From assembly GCF_026017845.1 (NCBI RefSeq), contig NZ_CP100416.1, positions 4,061,515-4,125,514 of the forward strand: a DNA stretch of 64,000 bases, written 5' to 3'. Within the stretch, counting starts at the first letter, position 1; each line of letters begins with the position of its first letter. A program made the translations under genes and the position numbers. This stretch comes from Amycolatopsis mediterranei (GTDB lineage Bacteria > Actinomycetota > Actinomycetes > Mycobacteriales > Pseudonocardiaceae). Of this stretch, positions 58,942 to 64,000 are shown piece by piece. The notes under the pieces were generated by a model. The model was not told where the DNA came from. It saw only the letters and a program-made list of their open reading frames with translations, and did not search any database.

Positions 58942-59892
58942 GTGACGTTCACCGTCGACCCTCAGGTCGCCGCGATCCTGGCCCCGATGGCCGAAGCCAT
59001 GGCCGCCACACCGCACCCCGCCGTGGGCGACATCGCGACCCGGCGCGTCGCGCTGGAAGCGGTGATGGCCGAGACCGCGGCGCTGCAGCCCACCCCGGCC
59101 GACGTGACGGTCACCGGCTTCCACGCGGTCGCCGGTGACGGCACGAAGGTGCTGCTGCGCTGGTACGCCAAGGACGGCGCCGCCCCCGGCTCGGCCGCGT
59201 TGTACCTGCACGGCGGCGGGATGATCCTGGGCAGCGTCGAGCTCTACGACGCGCCGATCGCCCGGTACGTGTCCGCGAGCGGGGTGCCGATGCTGGCCGT
59301 CGACTACCGGCTCGCGCCCGAACACCCCGACCCGACGCCGGTCGAGGACGTCTACACCGGACTGAAGTGGCTCCACGACCACGCCGCCGAACTCGGCGTC
59401 GACCCGGCCCGGATCGCCGTGATGGGTGACAGCGCGGGCGGCGGCCTGGCCGCCGGGGTGACACTGCTGGCCCGCGACCGCGGCGGGCCGGCGGTGGCGC
59501 GCCAGATCCTCGTCTTCCCGATGCTCGACGACCGCACGACGACGCCGGACCCGGAGCTGGTCCCGTTCGCGACCTGGACCTACGAGGACAACGTCACCGG
59601 GTGGTCGGCACTGCTCGGTGACCGGGCCGGCGGCCCCGACGTCTCGCCGTACGCCGCCGCGGCGCGGGCGAGCGACCTCACGGGCCTGCCGCCGACGTAC
59701 CTCGAGGTGGGCCAGCTCGACATCTTCCGCGACGAAGACCTCGACTACGCCCGCCGGCTCGGTGCGGCCGGCGTCGACGTGGAGTTCCACCTGCACCCCG
59801 GGGTGCCGCACGAGTTCGAAACGTTCGCCTGGGACACCGACGTCGCCCGTCGCGCGGTCGCCGACCGCCTGCGTGTCCTCGGTTCCCTCTGA
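58942..59892 (+). CDS. Alpha/beta hydrolase, hormone-sensitive lipase (HSL) family
   Basis: The 316-residue esterase has the HSL oxyanion motif LYLHGGGM, the YRLAPEHP motif and the nucleophile GDSAGG. The Asp and His are in LDIFRDEDLDYA and GVPHEFETF. The protein has no signal peptide. It starts at GTG 58942, 26 bases before the cupin gene downstream, so the two should be co-transcribed from the promoter at 58821. Confidence 0.93.
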   Translation: MTFTVDPQVAAILAPMAEAMAATPHPAVGDIATRRVALEAVMAETAALQPTPADVTVTGFHAVAGDGTKVLLRWYAKDGAAPGSAALYLHGGGMILGSVELYDAPIARYVSASGVPMLAVDYRLAPEHPDPTPVEDVYTGLKWLHDHAAELGVDPARIAVMGDSAGGGLAAGVTLLARDRGGPAVARQILVFPMLDDRTTTPDPELVPFATWTYEDNVTGWSALLGDRAGGPDVSPYAAAARASDLTGLPPTYLEVGQLDIFRDEDLDYARRLGAAGVDVEFHLHPGVPHEFETFAWDTDVARRAVADRLRVLGSL

Positions 59893-59918
59893 CTGTCCAC
59901 TTCGAACGGAGCCGCCCG

Positions 59919-60386
59919 ATGAGCATGGCCTACCTCGCCCAGCCCGGCCAGCAGCAGAAACTGGAGTGGCTCGACGGCGGCACGCTGTCGATCCTGCTCG
60001 ACGGCGCGGCCACCGACGGCCAGCTGATGGTCGGCCGGTTCGACGTCGCCAAGGGCGAAGCGCCCCCGTTTCACCTGCACACCAGGGAAGACGAAGTCTT
60101 CATGCTCATCAAGGGCACGGCGCTGGTCTGGGTGGGCGAGGAGGAGATGGAGCTCGCCGAGGGCGGCATCGTCTTCCTGCCCAAGAACATCCCGCACGCT
60201 TACCGCATCACGTCCACGACGGCGGACCTGCTGATGATCAACACCCCGGCGGGCATCGAGGGCATGTTCCGCCACGCCGGCCGCGACCGGGCCGAACCCC
60301 GGCCGGACGGATTCGAGATCTCCCCGGCCCGGATGGCCGAGGCGGCGGAGAAGTTCGGGAACGTCATCGTCGGCCCGCCGCGCTGA
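59919..60386 (+). CDS. Single-domain cupin protein
   Basis: The 155-residue protein shows both cupin motifs: PPFHLHTREDEVFMLIKGTA with the HxH and Glu metal ligands, and LPKNIPHAYRI with the last His. It is a small metal-binding enzyme or sensor of unknown substrate. ATG 59919 follows ACGGAG. It is the second gene of the HSL-type operon. Confidence 0.87.
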   Translation: MSMAYLAQPGQQQKLEWLDGGTLSILLDGAATDGQLMVGRFDVAKGEAPPFHLHTREDEVFMLIKGTALVWVGEEEMELAEGGIVFLPKNIPHAYRITSTTADLLMINTPAGIEGMFRHAGRDRAEPRPDGFEISPARMAEAAEKFGNVIVGPPR

Positions 60387-60594
60387 CATCGGTTTCCCGG
60401 GCGGGCCCGGGGTGGATCCCGCTCACGGTGGCCGAGTTGGACGTGCAGCCGAGCAGGCGGCCACGTCGGTTGCCCGGGTTGGCAGGGATCATCCGAACAC
60501 GCACGGCAGCTGGTTCGGTCACACGGTTCGAACGCCTGGTTTCCAGCGCGTTTCGGTGGCGGAACCCGGCCGTCCGGGGGGTTCACTCAGTGTC

Positions 60595-60933
60595 GTGACC
60601 GGTGACTTCGCTCCGCCCGCCGACCTGGCTGACCGCGTCGGCCGGGTGTGGCGGCGCAGCGGGGAGCTGCCGCCCGCGTTGCCGCAACCGTTCGTGGACC
60701 TGCTGGTTTTCGCGGACGGTTCGTTGTGGTTGACCGGACCGGAGATCGAGGCCGGGACCGGGAGCCTGACCGAGCTCTTGACGGGGGTGCGGCTGCGGCC
60801 GGGGACGTGTGCCTCGGTGCTGGGGATCGCCGCGGACGAAGTGCCGTTGGCGGGGATGCCGTTCCCCGGTTCGGGGCTCGGCGACGCGTGGCGCGCTTTG
60901 CGCACCGTCCCGGCCGGCCGATCGGGTGGTGGG
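60595..60933 (+). pseudogene. AraC-type regulator fragment (N-terminal domain only)
   Basis: From GTG 60595 the frame gives RVGRVWRRSGELPPALPQPF, VDLLVFADGSLWLTGPEI, and VRLRPGTCASVLGIAADEVP, the DUF6597-type sensor half of AraC regulators. After WRALRTVP the similarity ends, exactly where the convergent NTF2-like gene stops (60934). The C-terminal AraC helix-turn-helix is not found in any frame. The frame runs on without meaning, so a truncated gene is the best reading. Confidence 0.6.
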
Positions 60934-61419
60934 TCAGGTGCTCCAGGCCGTGCGCACGGCCCCCGGGACGCCGGTGTCCCGGCACGCGGCGGTACCGGAC
61001 TCGGGCTGCAGCCGGGTGAGTGCCTCGCCGGTCGCGCCGTCGAACGGCACCGAACTGTGTTCGTGGACGATCTTCCAGCCGTGGTCGTCGCGGCGGAGCC
61101 CGGCGGTCGAACGTACCCACATCGCCACGTCGGTTCCGTCCAGCATGGTCCCGCGTACGTGGAACAGGTAGGACGCGAACGCGACGTCGCCGTCGGCGAC
61201 CACGTCCAGGTCGCGGATGTCCAGCTCGATCGCGGACCGGTAGGCGCCGAACCACTCCCGCAACCGGGCCCGTTCCGCGTCCCGGCCGGTGTCGCGGAGA
61301 GGACCAACCGCGTCGAACAGCGTGACGTCCTCGGCGTAGCAGGCCAGGAGGGCGTCCACGTCCTTGGCCGCCACGGCCGCGACGCGGGCCTCGATCACCG
61401 ACCGCGGGCCGGCGGTCAC
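60934..61419 (-). CDS. NTF2-like (SnoaL/SgcJ type) protein
   Basis: The 161-residue protein has the NTF2-like pattern: VIEARVAAVAAKDVDALLAC, YAEDVTLFDAVGPLRDTGRD, the helix LREWFGAYR and strands ELDIRDLDVVADGDVAFASY. Such proteins are ligand-binding or isomerase folds and often sit beside SRPBCC and ArsR genes. Its GTG start overlaps the stop of the damaged SRPBCC gene by four bases, so it was the third gene of an ArsR-SRPBCC-NTF2 operon. Confidence 0.85.
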   Translation of the reverse strand: MTAGPRSVIEARVAAVAAKDVDALLACYAEDVTLFDAVGPLRDTGRDAERARLREWFGAYRSAIELDIRDLDVVADGDVAFASYLFHVRGTMLDGTDVAMWVRSTAGLRRDDHGWKIVHEHSSVPFDGATGEALTRLQPESGTAACRDTGVPGAVRTAWST

Positions 61420-61595
61420 TTCAGCTCCTCGCCGAGCTTGTCCAGCCAGTCGCCGCCGGTGCGGAAGTCCAGTTCGTGGGTTTCCCCGCCGAACCAGCGG
61501 GCTTTCGCGGCGGGGTCCGCCCAGGCGCCGAATACCCGTGCGGGGGCCGCGTGGTAGGTGCGTTCCAGGGTGAACGTGGCGTGCGTGACGGTCAT
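61416..61595 (-). pseudogene. SRPBCC (AHSA1-type) gene with in-frame internal deletion
   Basis: The 59-residue frame begins with the complete AHSA1 start (TVTHATFTLERTYHAAPARV, FGAWADPAAKARWF) and passes directly to a tail RTGGDWLDKLGEELK that belongs to the C-terminal helix. About 90 residues of the usual 150 are missing. The four-base overlaps on both sides are kept, so translation of the next gene may still depend on it. Confidence 0.65.
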
Positions 61596-61669
61596 GAGGC
61601 AGTTCCTTCCGAGTCACCTGGCTCGAGCAAGTCCCGGAGCCGGTCCAGCGGCTCGCCATGGTTAAGCAT
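61592..61669 (-). pseudogene. ArsR gene tail
   Basis: The 25-residue frame (NHGEPLDRLRDLLEPGDSEG, inner part) resembles the end of ArsR regulators that precede SRPBCC genes. A TAA lies three codons upstream of its ATG, and the winged helix is absent. Its stop overlaps the SRPBCC ATG (ATGA), the usual coupling. The reading depends on position as much as on sequence. Confidence 0.35.
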
Positions 61670-61715
61670 GTACTTAAGTTAACCTCGACAGGGTTCATTG
61701 GTCAAGTAACTACTT
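61662..61715. promoter_or_regulatory. ArsR-type operator sites left upstream of the damaged operon
   Basis: AAGTAACTACTT (61704-61715) is a palindrome AAGTA-AC-TACTT. TTAAG...CTTAA (61662-61677) is a second site with a 6-base spacer. Both fit the AT-rich inverted repeats bound by ArsR-type autorepressors of ArsR-SRPBCC operons. The base composition drops sharply here. Confidence 0.5.
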
Positions 61716-61824
61716 AACCTTTGGGGCGCGATCGGACCGGAAACTGGGCTACTGATCGACGTCGGGCAAGCCGAGTGCGGTCGTCGTGTCACCGGTTGCC
61801 GCAGGAGCGAGCCTTCAGGGTTGC

Positions 61825-62229
61825 TCAGCGCAGACGGGCCGCCAGCGCCAGCCAGGTCTCGGCCTCGGTGCGGCCGGCGTGGAGGGGCAGGACGCGGTCG
61901 AGTTGCAGCAGCTTGATCGGGCGGATCACCGCCCGTTGGGTGGTGATGATCGCGCACGGGATGCCGCGGGCGTGGGCGTTGGTGACGGCTTCGAGCAGGG
62001 CTGACAGGCCACCGGAGGAGCAGAAGCCGACCGCGTCGAGGTCGATGATCAGCGCGAGGGGGCGCGACTTCAGTGCGTCGTCCAGCTGATCCCGCAGGCG
62101 CGGCGTGGTGGCCAGGTCGAGATGGCCGGTGACCGTCACCGTCGAAGCGTCCGCCGTGGTGGTCACGGCGATGTTCGTGCGTGCGCAGTGAACTGCGTCG
62201 ATGTCGCTGATGGTGGCGGTGCCGGGCAT
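61825..62229 (-). CDS. STAS-domain anti-anti-sigma factor
   Basis: The 134-residue protein is a single STAS domain: VTGHLDLATTPRLRDQL, ALIIDLDAVGFCSSGGLSAL with the serine pair at the usual phosphorylation site, and HARGIPCAIITTQRAV. It acts in partner switching by binding an RsbW-like kinase when not phosphorylated. ATG 62229 follows GAGAGG. No kinase or sigma factor gene is adjacent. Confidence 0.88.
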   Translation of the reverse strand: MPGTATISDIDAVHCARTNIAVTTTADASTVTVTGHLDLATTPRLRDQLDDALKSRPLALIIDLDAVGFCSSGGLSALLEAVTNAHARGIPCAIITTQRAVIRPIKLLQLDRVLPLHAGRTEAETWLALAARLR

Positions 62230-62549
62230 GGGTGGCCTCTCGTTGGTGCGGAAGGAGGCCTGGTGCGCCATGCCACCCTCGCGCTGCCGGGCCGCCAGTG
62301 GGCAGGCCGGACCGGAGTTCGGTGGCGGCTGGTGGCTCAACCGCTGCGTCGCGCCCTCGAGGTTGTGCCCGAGGGGCGGCGACGCCGTGGCCCGAAGCTG
62401 CGCAAGGCGCTGTCCGGGCGAACCTCTATTGCCCACCCCGCGGGGAACTCAACCAGTCCCCGTGCCGAAGGCCGCGCCCCGGCGCACTTCGCCGGAGTTC
62501 GGTCAGCCTGCGTAGCGTGCTGGGCGGGCAATGCCCGGGCGGCGCGGGG
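62230..62549. other. Intergenic region between STAS and TetR genes
   Basis: No gene can be supported in these 320 bases. A stem CGGGC-AAT-GCCCG at 62525-62537 begins 12 bases after the TetR stop on the minus strand and may be part of its terminator. The part next to the STAS gene should contain that gene's promoter. Confidence 0.3.
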
Positions 62550-63107
62550 TCAAGCGCGCAGGCCGTCGACGATCACGGCCACGATCCTGGGTGCCCGCTC
62601 GTCCCACTCGGCTTCGGGGATCCGCGACAGCGCCCCGAGCAGCAGGATGACGTCGGCGGCGTCGACGCCGCCACGGATCTCCCCGGCTGCTTTTCCCTGG
62701 TCCAGCAGCGTTTCGAGCGCTTCGTCGAGCCGGTGGTGCTGGCCGGAGTAGAGGTCTTGCCACACCGGGACCTCGATCGCCGCCATGACGCCGCGTTTGA
62801 CCCGCGCGTACTCGACCAGCCGGTCCAGCCACCGGGTCAGCGCGTCGAGCGGGGAGTGCTCCGCCAGCAGGGGCGCCACGGTGTCGACGAGCTGGGTCAG
62901 CTCGGCCCGGTACACCTCCGCCAGCAGGTGCTCGCGCGTGGGGAAGTGCCGGTACAGGGTGCCCTGCCCGACGCCTGCGGCTTTGGCGACCCGATGCAGC
63001 TTCAGGCCGTCGGTCGCGCCGTTGGACTCGCTCAGTTCCGCCCGCGCGACCTCGACGATCCGGTCCCGGTTGGCGACGGCGTCCGAACGGCGCTCACGTC
63101 CGGCCAC
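62550..63107 (-). CDS. TetR-family transcriptional regulator
   Basis: The 185-residue protein has the helix-turn-helix IVEVARAELSESNGATDGLK...GVGQGTLYRHFPTR at residues about 15-60 and a C-terminal domain with LLLGALSRIPEAEWDERAP. GTG 63107 follows CGAGGAG. It diverges from the SDR at 63191 and most likely binds the paired palindromes at 63128-63170. Confidence 0.9.
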   Translation of the reverse strand: MAGRERRSDAVANRDRIVEVARAELSESNGATDGLKLHRVAKAAGVGQGTLYRHFPTREHLLAEVYRAELTQLVDTVAPLLAEHSPLDALTRWLDRLVEYARVKRGVMAAIEVPVWQDLYSGQHHRLDEALETLLDQGKAAGEIRGGVDAADVILLLGALSRIPEAEWDERAPRIVAVIVDGLRA

Positions 63108-63127
63108 GGCACTCTCCTCGCATAAGT

Positions 63128-63170
63128 GGACAAGTGTCCGGTACGGTCGAGACCAACCGGACACTTGTCA
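63128..63170. promoter_or_regulatory. Paired operators between tetR and SDR genes
   Basis: GGACAAGTGTCC (63128-63139) is a perfect 12-bp palindrome and GGACACTTGTCA (63159-63170) is a second copy at 11 of 12. They are arranged so that GACAAGTGTCCGGT (63129-63142) and ACCGGACACTTGTC (63156-63169) also form a 14-bp-arm inverted repeat. The centres are 31 bases apart, about three helix turns. Confidence 0.78.
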
Positions 63171-63190
63171 GCTTAGTGGAGGCACGCACG

Positions 63191-63928
63191 ATGAACGGAC
63201 TGGACAAGGTCGTCGCGATCACCGGCGCGAGCAGCGGGATCGGCGAAGCGACCGCGCGGGAACTCGCCGGCCGCGGCGCGGCGGTCGTGCTCGGCGCCCG
63301 GCGCACCGACCGGCTGGAAGCGCTCGCCCAAAAGATCCGGGGCGACGGCGGCCGCGCGGAAGTGCTGGACATCGACGTGACGCGGCGCGCCGACCTCGAG
63401 CGGCTCGTGGCGCTCGCCGTCGACCGCTTCGGCCGCCTCGACGTCCTGGTCGGCAACGCCGGCGTCGCCCGGATCGCGCTGGTGGCCGACCTGGACGTCG
63501 ACGCCTGGGACGCGATGATCGACGTCAACCTCCGCGGCGTCCTGCACGGCATCGCCGCCGCGCTCCCGGTGTTCCGCACGCAGGGCCGCGGTCACTTCGT
63601 CACGACCGTCTCGACGTCGGGACTCAAGATCGTCCCGACCCAAGCCGTCTACGCGGGGACCAAGAACGCCGTGCGCACGCTGCTGGAGGCGCTGCGCCAG
63701 GAGTCCACCGACGGTGTCCTGCGCACGACGTCGATCTCCCCGGGGTTCGTGCGCACCGAACTCGTCGACCACGTCGAGGACCCCGCGCAGCGCGAGCAGG
63801 CCCAGCAGGCGATGGCGACGCTCGGCATCAGCCCCGACGCCGTCGCGCGCGCGGTCGCGTTCGCCATCGAGCAGCCGGACGACGTCGAGATCGGCGACCT
63901 GACCATCCGGCCCACCCGGCAGGGCTGA
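63191..63928 (+). CDS. Short-chain dehydrogenase/reductase
   Basis: The 245-residue protein shows TGASSGIG at residues 11-18, GARRTDR (NADP(H) preference), LVGNAGVA, a serine in FVTTVSTSGL and the YAGTK active site. The length and the closing DVEIGDLTIRPTRQG are typical of classical SDRs of the serine-dehydrogenase-like group. ATG 63191 follows GGAGG. Its stop codon lies inside the first unit of the tandem repeat that follows. Confidence 0.92.
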   Translation: MNGLDKVVAITGASSGIGEATARELAGRGAAVVLGARRTDRLEALAQKIRGDGGRAEVLDIDVTRRADLERLVALAVDRFGRLDVLVGNAGVARIALVADLDVDAWDAMIDVNLRGVLHGIAAALPVFRTQGRGHFVTTVSTSGLKIVPTQAVYAGTKNAVRTLLEALRQESTDGVLRTTSISPGFVRTELVDHVEDPAQREQAQQAMATLGISPDAVARAVAFAIEQPDDVEIGDLTIRPTRQG

Positions 63929-64000
63929 GCAAGGACGCTGAGCAAGGACGCTGAGCAAGGACGCTGAGCAAGGACGCTGAGCAAGGACGCTGAGCAAGGA
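63924..64000. repeat. 13-bp tandem repeat array overlapping the SDR stop codon
   Basis: The unit GCTGAGCAAGGAC is repeated without change from 63924 to the window end, five full copies and a sixth of 12 bases. The first unit supplies the TGA of the SDR gene. Because 13 is not a multiple of 3, the array places a TGA in all three plus-strand frames. The array probably continues beyond the window. Confidence 0.95.

Overview
The window is GC-rich DNA from an actinomycete. GTG starts, 4-base GTGA/ATGA overlaps, many TetR and XRE regulators, Tat-secreted enzymes and STAS/HATPase switch proteins all fit a soil-living filamentous member of the Pseudonocardiaceae, Amycolatopsis-like. That genus call is inference. 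No rRNA, tRNA, CRISPR array or replication origin was seen.

Layout. 1-9257: end of a TetR gene, a NarL-type two-component pair, a serine hydrolase, an AtuA/CoA-transferase pair with a divergent TetR gene, and a kinase-receiver fusion that looks like a deletion scar. 9258-11300: an AT-richer island with a serine-recombinase remnant, a 58-residue membrane protein and a secreted trypsin-like protease. 11696-21907: an M15-type peptidase with an N-terminal AGN motif, XRE, AraC and TetR regulators, three short-chain dehydrogenases, a secreted guanyl-specific RNase and a membrane protein. 21922-29774: a small glycan-binding-type protein, then a minus-strand four-gene operon (CHAT-SIR2 protein, nSTAND NTPase with a membrane anchor, second caspase-fold peptidase, alpha/beta hydrolase), with a divergent AGN-motif protein ending in a deaminase-like domain. 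29819-44727: decayed acetoacetate decarboxylase, NmrA-type reductase, secreted M15 peptidase, MarR/P450 pair, GH127 enzyme with six ricin-type repeats and LacI-type operators, OmpR two-component pair, DUF1501/DUF1800 pair, beta-propeller lipoprotein, divergent polysaccharide deacetylase and DUF1345-like membrane protein. 45044-49586: two STAS-HATPase fusions and a decaying CheB / HATPase / CheR-PAS cluster. 49715-64000: mostly small enzyme genes, each beside a TetR gene and a palindromic operator, mixed with gene remnants, ending in a 13-bp tandem repeat.

The operon at 22371-28390 has the parts of an intracellular conflict system: an NTP-driven switch that can sit on the membrane, two cysteine-peptidase-fold proteins, a SIR2-like domain and a hydrolase with a lipase-type active site, in translationally coupled order. 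The divergent gene codes for a protein with the AGN motif known from proteins linked to extracellular contractile injection systems, and with an HAE...CPNC zinc signature at its C terminus. This is the best candidate for an undescribed system here.

Gene decay is frequent. Remnants, frameshifts or internal deletions appear at 7698-9257, 9339, 29819, 46667-49586, 51869-52756, 60595 and 61416-61669. Two lesions are single-base changes in otherwise open genes and could be sequence errors.
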